This document shows positions 1 through 6,747 of a DNA stretch of 6,747 nt, in pieces (position 1 is the stretch's first letter; the number at the start of each line of letters is the position of its first letter). The notes beneath the pieces are model-generated. The model did no database searches, had not been told where the DNA came from, and worked only from the letters and a program-made list of their open reading frames with translations. The stretch comes from Bacteroidales bacterium. Its GTDB lineage: Bacteria > Bacteroidota > Bacteroidia > Bacteroidales > F082. Both the position numbers and the translations under genes were made by a program. The stretch covers positions 1-6,747 of the forward strand of contig JAEEII010000108.1 in NCBI GenBank assembly GCA_016281295.1. Direction: 5' to 3'.

Positions 1-36
1 AGAATCCCCCTTTTAATAATTTCTTGAATTTTCAAC

Positions 37-71
37 AATCCCGTCAATAATGACGGGATTTTTTTATTTTT
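37..71 (+). terminator. Intrinsic (rho-independent) terminator of an upstream gene
   Basis: A perfect 10-bp inverted repeat, with arms 37-46 and 51-60 (core CCCGTCA / TGACGGG) and a four-base ATAA loop, runs into a T-rich tract (59-65, then 67-71). This is the classic layout of a factor-independent terminator read on the + strand. It should end transcription of a gene lying left of the window. No coding sequence is identifiable in bases 1-36. The opposite strand has no comparable U-tract after the stem, so termination looks one-directional. It also separates the gene 1 unit from upstream transcription. Confidence 0.9.
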
Positions 72-72
72 G
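65..72 (+). promoter_or_regulatory. Candidate Bacteroidota -7 promoter element (TAnnTTTG)
   Basis: The octamer TATTTTTG matches the TAnnTTTG -7 consensus of the Bacteroidota primary sigma factor. It would place a transcription start near 78-82, roughly 20 bases before the gene 1 start codon. No clear TTTG -33 element lies at the expected distance upstream, where the terminator stem sits, so this is a half-match only. It partly overlaps the terminator T-tract, which would be a compact terminator-promoter arrangement, but a T-rich tract can also produce the motif by chance. Confidence 0.4.
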
Positions 73-101
73 CGGAATAGAATTAGCAAATCAAAAAGAA
101 A

Positions 102-1610
102 ATGAGATGCCCTGTCACTCTTTTAGGATTATTATGTTGCTTCGTTTGTCCTAATATTTTATTCGGACAATCTGAATATCAAATATATAGATATCCTAAT
201 GATAGCATCTCCTCCGAAGGAACACTTCGCCAAGGAAAACCTGATGGCTATTGGAAAACCTATTATGAAAACGGCAAACTGAAATCGGAAGGCAATAGAA
301 AAGACTACCTCCTGGATGGCATCTGGTATTTCTATTCGGAAGAAGGTGACACCACCCTCGCCGTCAGCTATCTGAAAGACATCAAAAATGGCCCGAGAAA
401 AACTTATATGTCCGACGAGATTATCGAAGACCATTTTGAAAACGGCATTCGAACCGATGTCAGTAAGCGTTTCGACCGCCATTACCACCTGCTTCAAATC
501 ACTCCCATCCATAACGGTTACGAAGAAGGCCTTTCTCCCGTGTACGATACCACAGGCAGACTTATCGAAATTATCACTTATAAAAAAGGATTTGTCAATA
601 GCCGCGAAGTCATCAACCGCTACGACAGCCAAGGAAGAAAACATGGGTACTGGAAAGAGTTTTATCCTGACTTCGAACTCAAATGGGAACAATACTACAA
701 ACACGGAATGCGTGACGGCTTCTATAAAGAATACGACGAGAAAGGTAATCTGAAAGTCATCACAAAATATGTCAACGACGTGGAACAAATCGTTGAAAGC
801 GCCACCAAACCACTCCAAATGCAGCATGAGTATTACCCTAACGGACGTATCAAACGCGAGGCCTCGTTCCGCGGCGGCAAAAGAGAAGGCACCTGGCGCG
901 AGTTTGACGAAAACGGCAATGTAATCAGCTCTCAAATCTACCAAAACGGAAAACTGGTGCAAGCAGGTGTCATGGATACCGATGGCACCCGACGCGGCGA
1001 ATGGATAGAACTTTATCCCGACAGCACAATGCGCTCCAAAGGCCTTTTTATCAATGGCAAACGCTCTGGTGATTGGAAGTTCTATTATCCTGGCGAAGTG
1101 CTTGAACAAGAAGGTAGCTATAAAGACGGTATGCTTCAGGGCCTATGGACCTGGTATTATCCTTCAGGAAAAATACAAAAACAAGAAGAGTTCTTTGAAG
1201 GCGTGCCCGAAGGAAACTACGTGGAATATGACGAAACAGGTAATATAATCGTAAAAGGAAACTATTTCGAGGGACTCAAATCAGGAAAATGGATCGAGCA
1301 ATCAGGCGAGGAACGTTTTGAAGGTGAATACCGTAACGGCCATCAAGTGGGTGATTGGATCTCCTATTATTCCAATGGCAAAATGTCCTTCCAAGGCTCT
1401 TTTAAAGGTGGATACCCTGATGGAGAACATCGCTTTTATTACCCCAATGGACGCCTTCGCGAAATCCAATCCTACTCAGGAGGCATCCGTAACGGCGTTT
1501 GGAAGAAATTCCTCGACACCGGCGAACTTTTCCTTGAAGAAACCTATCACCAAGACAAAGATGAAATACTGATGGAAAATGAAACAACTCAAAAGAGATT
1601 ATCTAATTAA
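102..1610 (+). CDS. Exported MORN_2 / YwqK-type repeat protein
   Basis: This 502-residue protein consists almost wholly of repeats of the MORN_2 (YwqK-like, COG2849) type, with the pattern G-x-W-x-x-Y-Y-x-x-G-K-ϕ followed by a polar strand and another Gly. Residues 1 to about 22 look like a signal peptide: a short basic start, a hydrophobic core (VTLLGLL...NILFG) and likely cleavage near FGQ/SEY. Two cysteines at 12-13 sit too early and lack a good lipobox, so lipidation is not supported. Repeat-start glycines are at residues 49, 73, 97, 143, 182, 206, 263, 299, 323, 347, 371, 395, 417, 441 and 465. The last 20 residues are charged, with no type IX secretion tail evident. The start is fixed by an in-frame TAG at 78-80 and no earlier ATG. 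The preceding bases are A-rich, as is usual in this phylum. Databases often call such proteins 'YwqK family antitoxin', but no toxin is present and this one is exported. The repeats probably form beta-hairpin stacks for binding; the ligand is unknown. Only 11 bases separate it from the SusC-like gene, which suggests one operon. Confidence 0.88.
   Translation: MRCPVTLLGLLCCFVCPNILFGQSEYQIYRYPNDSISSEGTLRQGKPDGYWKTYYENGKLKSEGNRKDYLLDGIWYFYSEEGDTTLAVSYLKDIKNGPRKTYMSDEIIEDHFENGIRTDVSKRFDRHYHLLQITPIHNGYEEGLSPVYDTTGRLIEIITYKKGFVNSREVINRYDSQGRKHGYWKEFYPDFELKWEQYYKHGMRDGFYKEYDEKGNLKVITKYVNDVEQIVESATKPLQMQHEYYPNGRIKREASFRGGKREGTWREFDENGNVISSQIYQNGKLVQAGVMDTDGTRRGEWIELYPDSTMRSKGLFINGKRSGDWKFYYPGEVLEQEGSYKDGMLQGLWTWYYPSGKIQKQEEFFEGVPEGNYVEYDETGNIIVKGNYFEGLKSGKWIEQSGEERFEGEYRNGHQVGDWISYYSNGKMSFQGSFKGGYPDGEHRFYYPNGRLREIQSYSGGIRNGVWKKFLDTGELFLEETYHQDKDEILMENETTQKRLSN
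246..1547 (+). repeat. Tandem 72-nt (24-residue) MORN_2 coding repeats
   Basis: The coding sequence of gene 1 is a diverged tandem array. At protein level the repeat-start glycines fall exactly 24 residues apart across residues 49-73-97, 182-206, 299-323-347-371-395 and 417-441-465. The single unit at 395-416 is 22 residues because it lacks part of the YYxNGK turn. Spacing breaks down between 97 and 182, where repeats are degenerate, and between 206 and 299, where extra residues interrupt the period. At DNA level the copies are diverged: the Tyr-Tyr-Pro core recurs (for example TATTATCC near 1084 and 1155) but with different flanking codons. That argues for old duplications rather than recent slippage. 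Confidence 0.85.
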
Positions 1611-1621
1611 TTTATATATTT

Positions 1622-4600
1622 ATGAATAATAAACATCTACTAATCTTTCTGATTCTAATCCTTTCCTCGATGCAGGTCATGGCGCAACGTCTGACAGTAT
1701 CGGGAAAAGTGGTCTCTTCTGATGACGGCTTCGGGTTACCTGGAGTGACAGTCACCGAGAAAAACGGTGGTGCCGGCACTGTGACCGACATTGACGGACA
1801 CTACAGCCTTGATGTGGATGCCCAAGGCATCCTGGTATTTAGTTTTGTGGGGTTTACCAAACAAGAAATTCCTGTGAATGGCAGAAGTACCATCAACGTC
1901 ACCTTGGATCAAGACGCACAAATGCTTGACGACGTGGTGGTGACCGCACTGGGCATCAAACGTCAGAAACGCGAGTTGGGTTATGCCACCGAGGAAATCG
2001 GTGGCGACATGATTGCCAAGTCAGGCTCGGGCAGTGTGATCAGTGCCTTGAGCGGTCGCTCCGCCGGTGTGCAAATCATCAACCCGACGGGTGTCGATGG
2101 CGGTTCTTCACGTATCACCATCCGCGGTAACAACAGTATCTTTGGCGACAACCAGCCGTTAATTGTGGTGGATGGTGTCCCCATGTCGAATGAAGGTGGT
2201 ATCACTGACTGGAGTGGCGGTCGCGACTGGGGTACAGCCTTGAACAACATCAACCAAGAGGATATCGAGAACATCGACATCTTGAAAGGCCCCACCGCCG
2301 CGGCATTGTATGGCTCGCGAGGCGGTAACGGCGTGCTGCTCATCACCACAAAAAAAGGAAGCAAACAAAGAGGTCTCGGCATCAGCTTCTCATCAAGTGT
2401 CAAAGTCACACAGCCTTATCTTTACCGTAAGGTTCAGAATAAATACGGTGCAGGTGGCCCTATCACTTTCAGCAAGCTTGTACTCACCCCGATTGAAGGC
2501 TTGACAGATTCTTTGGGGAACCAAGTGTATGAGTATCCTGGTATTTACAGCGTGGACAACGGGCCAGCGGGTGAACCCACCAACACCACTTTCGGTTATT
2601 ATGGCGGCGCACAGAGCTGGGGGCCTGAGATGAATGGTGAAAGTGTGTTGTGGTGGGATGGCAAAATCAGGAAATACGATCCCCAACCCGATAACCTCAG
2701 CATGTTATATCATAACGGCTATGTGTTCAACAACAACATCTCACTTCAGAATGCAGGCGACTTTGGAAGCATCCGCGTGTCGTTTACCGACTCCAGAACC
2801 AGCACCATCATCGATAACTGCAACCTGCGCCAGTCAACCGTCAACGTGGGATCGCTCATCAACGTGTCCGACAAAATCAAAGTCGATGTGGCCTTCACTT
2901 ATCTCGACTATTTCCGCTTGAACTCACCTGAAATCGGCGAATCGAACAGCAACTTCAACAAGGGATTGCTTTACAGCTGGCCTCGTAGCTGGAAAGGTTT
3001 GGAAAGCACCGCATACGAGAATCCCGACGGCACCATGAACCAGTTTGATGGCTATCCTTACATGTATATCTACAACAGCACATTCTGGACTTTCTACAAT
3101 CATAACACCACCTTGGACCGTGACAAGATGTTCGGGTCGGTGCGCCTGCTCTATGATGTCACCCCATGGCTCAGTGCCACTGGCAAAATCGCCTTGGACT
3201 GGACCAACGACAACTACATCACCACGCACAAACCTACTACCAGTGATGGCATGGCCGGTGGCTACTACTCAAAAAGCAAATCCTCTGCCGTCACCCGCGA
3301 CATGGACTTCTTGCTGACAGCTTATAAAGACAAGGTGTTCGACTCGAAGTTCAACCTCCGTTTCTCCATCGGCGGTGAGCAATATTATGGCTATCGCGAT
3401 GGCATGAGCGGTAGCTCTGGCACTTGGGCGTATGCCAACTTGTACACCATTTATAATTATTCCTCCGCCACGGAACGTGTGTTTGGCGAGTCGAAATGGG
3501 AAAAACAAGTCAACTCAGTATATGCCTTCCTCAACTTGAGCTACAGCGACTGGATGTTTTTGGATGTGACGGGACGTAACGACTGGTCGTCAACCCTGCC
3601 CATCACCAACAACAGCTATTTCTATCCCTCGGCCACTTTGAGTTTCGTGCCGACTTCCGCCTTCAAAGATTGGAAATGGGGACCTGTCAATTATTTGAAG
3701 TTGAGAGGCTCATGGGCACAAACAGCCAGTGATACGGATCCTTATCAGCTCACCTATACCTACAACACCGGCTCGTTCGGCCATCAGCTATCAGCCACTT
3801 TGCCAACCACAGTGCCTCCGTTGGAGCTGAAACCACAACGCCAACGTTCTTTTGAATTAGGTTTCGACCTCGGTTTGGGTGCCAGGTTCAATATGGACTT
3901 CACCTATTATAATATTTACTCATGGGACCAGATTCTTTCATCGCCACTTGCCCCGTCAACAGGTGCCAGCAACGTGACCATCAACACGGGTGTGGTGACC
4001 AACAAAGGTATCGAGGCTATCATGACCTACGACATCGCGCAGGGTAAGGACTATGGCATTCAGGTAGGGTTGAACTTAGCACGCAACAGAAACAAGATTG
4101 TGGATTTGTCGGGAGCCAACATGTACACACTCTCCGAGATTTGGGGCTCAAACGGTCCCGCCATCGCAGTGGAGGAAGGTGAGGAATACGGTACCATCTA
4201 CGGTTGGAATTATCTGTATAAATACACGATGGCCGACGGAACGGAAATAGGACCTTTCTACGATGCCGACGGCAATCCCATGCCGCTGCTTAACGAAACG
4301 GGAACGGAGTATCTGATTACAGACAATCGTGTTCCAGTGGGTAACTGCGCACCTTGGGTCACAGGCGGTATCAACATGAGGGCTTCCTATAAGAACTGGT
4401 CGCTTTATGCCTTGATTGATGCCAAATTAGGAGGTCAGATCTACTGTGCCTCTTACGTTGTGGGAATGCAGACTGGACAGAGTCCTGAGACGCTTTTTGA
4501 GCGTGATGGCGGCGGCAATGCCTATTACGATGCTGATGGCAACTTCCTCGGCAACTATGGTGTTATCCTGCCGGGTTATTGCATCAACACCGAGACGGGC

Positions 4601-4948
4601 GAAGCTCATGAGAACAATAACAATGTTCATTATCTCTATAAATACATGCCCAACTATGGCGGTTGGGGCAAAATCATCACCGCACCAGGTATCGTGAGCA
4701 ACACCTGGATCAAGATGCGCGAACTCGCCTTGACTTACGACTTCCCGCGTCGTTTGCTCGACAAGCAGAACTTCTTCAAACAGGCCTCCCTCTCGCTGGT
4801 AGGCCGCGACCTGTTTTACTTCTACAAGACCTTGCCCGATAACATCAATCCCGAAGGCACCCAAGGTTCTGGCAATGCCCAAGGCTTGGAATACGCCTCC
4901 TACCCGGGAACGAGATCCATCATGTTTACACTTAAGGTGAATTTATAA
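1622..4948 (+). CDS. SusC/RagA family TonB-linked outer-membrane transporter
   Basis: This is a complete 1108-residue SusC-like protein, within the usual family size. In order it has a signal peptide (1-21, cleavage likely after VMA before QRLTVSG) and a CarboxypepD_reg-like domain (about 25-97; GLPGVTV, DIDGHYSLDV, FSFVGF). A TonB-box-like segment LDDVVVTALGI (102-112) follows, then the plug domain (about 113-245). The plug carries the family signature IRGN...DNQPLIVVDGVPM near 168-188 and ENIDILKGPTAAALYG at 216-231. A beta-barrel fills the rest to the end, with the terminal strand SIMFTLKVNL. The VVVTALGIKRQKRELGYA stretch marks the TALGIKR subclass. The protein should form the barrel of a SusCD complex and import a nutrient with TonB-ExbBD energy; the substrate is not readable from sequence. 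The start is the first ATG after an in-frame TAA at 1604-1606 and sits behind an A/T-only 11-base gap, so translation probably does not rely on a Shine-Dalgarno. The gene is apparently co-transcribed with the repeat protein before it and the SusD-like gene after it. No frameshift is seen. Confidence 0.96.
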   Translation: MNNKHLLIFLILILSSMQVMAQRLTVSGKVVSSDDGFGLPGVTVTEKNGGAGTVTDIDGHYSLDVDAQGILVFSFVGFTKQEIPVNGRSTINVTLDQDAQMLDDVVVTALGIKRQKRELGYATEEIGGDMIAKSGSGSVISALSGRSAGVQIINPTGVDGGSSRITIRGNNSIFGDNQPLIVVDGVPMSNEGGITDWSGGRDWGTALNNINQEDIENIDILKGPTAAALYGSRGGNGVLLITTKKGSKQRGLGISFSSSVKVTQPYLYRKVQNKYGAGGPITFSKLVLTPIEGLTDSLGNQVYEYPGIYSVDNGPAGEPTNTTFGYYGGAQSWGPEMNGESVLWWDGKIRKYDPQPDNLSMLYHNGYVFNNNISLQNAGDFGSIRVSFTDSRTSTIIDNCNLRQSTVNVGSLINVSDKIKVDVAFTYLDYFRLNSPEIGESNSNFNKGLLYSWPRSWKGLESTAYENPDGTMNQFDGYPYMYIYNSTFWTFYNHNTTLDRDKMFGSVRLLYDVTPWLSATGKIALDWTNDNYITTHKPTTSDGMAGGYYSKSKSSAVTRDMDFLLTAYKDKVFDSKFNLRFSIGGEQYYGYRDGMSGSSGTWAYANLYTIYNYSSATERVFGESKWEKQVNSVYAFLNLSYSDWMFLDVTGRNDWSSTLPITNNSYFYPSATLSFVPTSAFKDWKWGPVNYLKLRGSWAQTASDTDPYQLTYTYNTGSFGHQLSATLPTTVPPLELKPQRQRSFELGFDLGLGARFNMDFTYYNIYSWDQILSSPLAPSTGASNVTINTGVVTNKGIEAIMTYDIAQGKDYGIQVGLNLARNRNKIVDLSGANMYTLSEIWGSNGPAIAVEEGEEYGTIYGWNYLYKYTMADGTEIGPFYDADGNPMPLLNETGTEYLITDNRVPVGNCAPWVTGGINMRASYKNWSLYALIDAKLGGQIYCASYVVGMQTGQSPETLFERDGGGNAYYDADGNFLGNYGVILPGYCINTETGEAHENNNNVHYLYKYMPNYGGWGKIITAPGIVSNTWIKMRELALTYDFPRRLLDKQNFFKQASLSLVGRDLFYFYKTLPDNINPEGTQGSGNAQGLEYASYPGTRSIMFTLKVNL

Positions 4949-4951
4949 AAT

Positions 4952-5032
4952 TAAGAATTTAGAATTTAGAATTTAGAGGGTACTACCCCGTTAGGGGTTT
5001 AATCTCGGTAGAAAGAAAATAAGAATTTAGAA
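4952..5032. repeat. Intergenic direct repeats between the susC-like and susD-like genes
   Basis: The heptamer AGAATTT occurs three times in perfect tandem (4954-4960, 4961-4967, 4968-4974) and once more at 5022-5028. In wider view a 13-bp sequence, TAAGAATTTAGAA, is repeated exactly at 4952-4964 and 5020-5032, bracketing a GC-richer core with a hairpin. The arrangement could reflect insertion of a short repeat element between duplicated ends, or slippage within an A/T-rich linker. No open reading frame lies in the gap. Confidence 0.75.
4985..4998 (+). other. Short GC-rich hairpin in the C-D intergenic gap
   Basis: ACCCC (4985-4989) and GGGGT (4994-4998) form a 5-bp stem around a GTTA loop. 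It stands out against the A/T-rich flanks. Only three Ts follow before AATCTCGG, so it is a poor intrinsic terminator. It could act as an mRNA-stability or attenuation element tuning the ratio of the SusC-like and SusD-like proteins, or be the core of a short interspersed palindromic repeat. Function is inference; the stem itself is visible. Confidence 0.5.
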
Positions 5033-5034
5033 CT

Positions 5035-6747
5035 ATGAGAAAGGTAAATATGAATAACAACGGCATCATCCGATCAACTTGGTTTGCTTCGTCGTTTTTC
5101 CTCGCATTGCTGTTTTCTCTGACATTTTCTTCGTGTACGAAGGACTTTGAGGAGATGAACCAGGATCCGTTCTCACCAACGGGAACCACCATGGAAGCCT
5201 TGTTCAACGGCATTATCAGCTCCCTGCAACAGAGCATGAACGAACAATTTTATCTGCAAAATGAAATCTGGTATCCCGAAACAGAACTCGGCGCCCTGAC
5301 ATCCGAGGCCTGGGGTAACTCACAAATCGGCATTTCCGAGCTTTGGTCTAACTACTACTATATGTTGACCAACATCCGTGAATTGGAAAAACGCATGGAT
5401 GACTACAGCGAGGAGCAAGGCGACACCGCCGTGTGCGACAAAGTGCGCGCCCAACTCAACGTGTTAAAAGCCTATCAAACCTTCAAGGTAACTGATATCT
5501 TCGGCGACATCCCTTACACTGAAGCGGGTCGTATCTGGGAAAGTGGTTCCTCGCTCAACACCATGAAACCGAAATGGGATTCCCAGGAAAGCATCTATAA
5601 ATCACTGCTGGACGAGTTGCTTTGGTCGCGCGATATTTTGCATGCCGACAGCGCAACCACCCCAAGTGGCAACGAGTATTACAAGCTGCCTTACGAGGTG
5701 TTGCTCAACAACAACTACACCCTTTGGGCTGAGTTTGCCAATTCGTTGCTGCTGCGTCATGGCTTGCGTATGTATGACAAAGACCCCGACTTTGCCACCC
5801 CCTTGTTAGTGAATGCCTATAACTTTATTTACTTTGTAATGAGTTCTTCCGGAGGATCAACTACAGGTGGAGGCATCTGCTTATGGCCCAGTATGTTAGG
5901 CACTAACTGGGATACCAACTGGTCGTTCCGTGAACACAAACACCTCCGTATGGGCGAAACCATCTGGAGATGTCTCTCATCCACTGATGACATGGATGGC
6001 AGCGGTATCTATGATTATCGCACCTTCCTTTTCTTCGACACCAATCACAAAACCGACAGCTTCCCCGATGGAGCTTGGAAGCCCTATCCCCAGATTCACA
6101 CGGCTGAGACTCCTACAGAAGGTGGCTCACCCTACGCCCAAAGTCGCGACGGCAGCTATACCTTCAAAGGCCCTTCCTGCCTGTTTTCACCCTTCAACTA
6201 CTACTTAACCAGAGACGAAAGGTATGTTCCCCAGATTTTGGTGACTTATGCCGATGTGCTCTTCATGAAGGCAGAAATCGAAGTGAGAAACATCGGTGGC
6301 ATCACGCCTCCGCTCAATGCTGACGAATCCATTCGCTCCGGTATTTACCAGTCCTTCCTCTTCTGGACTCATATCCCGGATCACACGGATCGCTGGACGT
6401 ATTATTATCCTCAATACACAAACTATTGCGGCAGTCTCGATATCTGGTCACGAAGCAACAATATGGCAGCCAATGTGATGAACTATGCAGTATGGATGAA
6501 CCCTGATTACGAAGGCAGCCAGGAGTTCTATCTTAAGATGATCTATCAGCAGCGTTGGCTGAACCTCTTCCGTCAGCCTTGGGAAGCCTGGGCTTTGGCT
6601 CGCCGAACGATGGCGACACCCACCACCACCAACCATGCTAAGCTGACTTCTTATCGGTTGGAGTATCCACAGAAAGAAATAGAATATAACCATGAAAATT
6701 ATCTCACACAACTTGACCACATGTCGAATCTTGACACACGACAGACC
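5035..6747 (+). CDS. SusD/RagB family (SusD-like_2) nutrient-binding lipoprotein, 3' partial
   Basis: The frame is open from 5035 to the window end (571 codons, no stop), so the C-terminus is missing here. Residues 1-33 form a lipoprotein signal peptide ending FSSC, with the lipidated Cys at 34. The next residues, TKDFEEMNQDP, are acidic, as in surface-export signals of this phylum, and match the usual N-terminus of this family. Family landmarks are KVTDIFGDIPYTEA (151-164), YADVLFMKAE (405-414), SIRSGIYQSFLFW (about 432-444), and RWLNLFRQPWEAWALARRT (507-525) followed by LEYPQKEIEYN. These fit SusD-like_2 proteins, and the last motif normally lies close to the end, so probably only a few tens of codons at most are missing. 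The protein should be the hinged surface lid of the SusC-like barrel, binding substrate outside the cell. An in-frame TAA at 5020-5022 limits the start. ATG 5035 is chosen, but ATG 5050 (Met6), preceded by AGAAAGG at 5038-5044, is a fair alternative that keeps the signal peptide. Substrate unknown. Confidence 0.94.
   Translation, partial: MRKVNMNNNGIIRSTWFASSFFLALLFSLTFSSCTKDFEEMNQDPFSPTGTTMEALFNGIISSLQQSMNEQFYLQNEIWYPETELGALTSEAWGNSQIGISELWSNYYYMLTNIRELEKRMDDYSEEQGDTAVCDKVRAQLNVLKAYQTFKVTDIFGDIPYTEAGRIWESGSSLNTMKPKWDSQESIYKSLLDELLWSRDILHADSATTPSGNEYYKLPYEVLLNNNYTLWAEFANSLLLRHGLRMYDKDPDFATPLLVNAYNFIYFVMSSSGGSTTGGGICLWPSMLGTNWDTNWSFREHKHLRMGETIWRCLSSTDDMDGSGIYDYRTFLFFDTNHKTDSFPDGAWKPYPQIHTAETPTEGGSPYAQSRDGSYTFKGPSCLFSPFNYYLTRDERYVPQILVTYADVLFMKAEIEVRNIGGITPPLNADESIRSGIYQSFLFWTHIPDHTDRWTYYYPQYTNYCGSLDIWSRSNNMAANVMNYAVWMNPDYEGSQEFYLKMIYQQRWLNLFRQPWEAWALARRTMATPTTTNHAKLTSYRLEYPQKEIEYNHENYLTQLDHMSNLDTRQT

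Noticed and set aside
24..35. Small palindrome TTGAATTTTCAA as an operator
   Set aside because: It has only 5-bp arms of A/T-rich sequence upstream of a terminator, so it is easily a chance occurrence and is placed before rather than after the likely promoter.
159..1109. A long (316-codon) open frame on the minus strand opposite gene 1
   Set aside because: It lies wholly antisense to a well-supported repeat protein. The repetitive codon pattern of the + strand keeps the antisense frame open. Its translation is a Phe/Val/Ile-rich mirror of the repeats with no recognisable family.
102..1610. Reading gene 1 as the antitoxin of a toxin-antitoxin pair because of the 'YwqK family antitoxin' label
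   Set aside because: No small toxin gene is adjacent, the protein is 502 residues, and it starts with a signal peptide. The label reflects repeat similarity, not a demonstrated role.
4427..4882. A 151-codon minus-strand open frame inside the SusC-like gene
   Set aside because: It is a shadow of the strongly supported transporter frame, with no start context or domain of its own. The same applies to the other minus-strand and off-frame stretches in 1736-3508 and 6205-6720.
4985..4998. The C-D gap hairpin as a full intrinsic terminator
   Set aside because: The stem is 5 bp and is followed by only three Ts, and the SusD-like gene immediately downstream has no visible promoter of its own.

Overview
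The window looks like part of a Bacteroidales chromosome (phylum Bacteroidota). The evidence is a SusC/RagA-type TonB-dependent outer-membrane transporter next to a SusD/RagB-type surface lipoprotein, A/T-rich start regions mostly without a strong Shine-Dalgarno, and a candidate TAnnTTTG promoter element of the Bacteroidota sigma-factor type. Genus and species cannot be told from the sequence. All three genes lie on the + strand and together fill almost the whole window.

Layout. Bases 1-36 show nothing recognisable. A strong intrinsic terminator (37-71) ends transcription of a gene lying upstream of the window. A possible promoter element overlaps its T-tract (65-72). Gene 1 (102-1610) encodes a 502-residue protein with an export signal, built almost entirely of MORN_2/YwqK-type repeats with a 24-residue period. 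After only 11 bases comes gene 2 (1622-4948), a full-length 1108-residue SusC-like transporter. An 86-base gap (4949-5034) holds a heptamer repeat cluster, a 13-bp direct repeat and a small GC-rich hairpin. Gene 3 (5035-6747) is a SusD-like_2 family lipoprotein; it is open to the window end and lacks its stop codon here.

How the genes work together. SusC-like barrels and SusD-like lipoproteins form a lid-and-barrel complex that captures a nutrient at the cell surface and imports it using TonB energy. The substrate cannot be assigned, because no hydrolase, sensor, ECF sigma/anti-sigma pair or SusE/F-like protein lies in the window. The unusual element is the exported repeat protein, apparently the first gene of the same transcription unit. 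Its tight spacing suggests a shared mRNA and possibly a shared surface or periplasmic role, but that is inference. No RNA genes, CRISPR arrays, insertion sequences or transposases were found.
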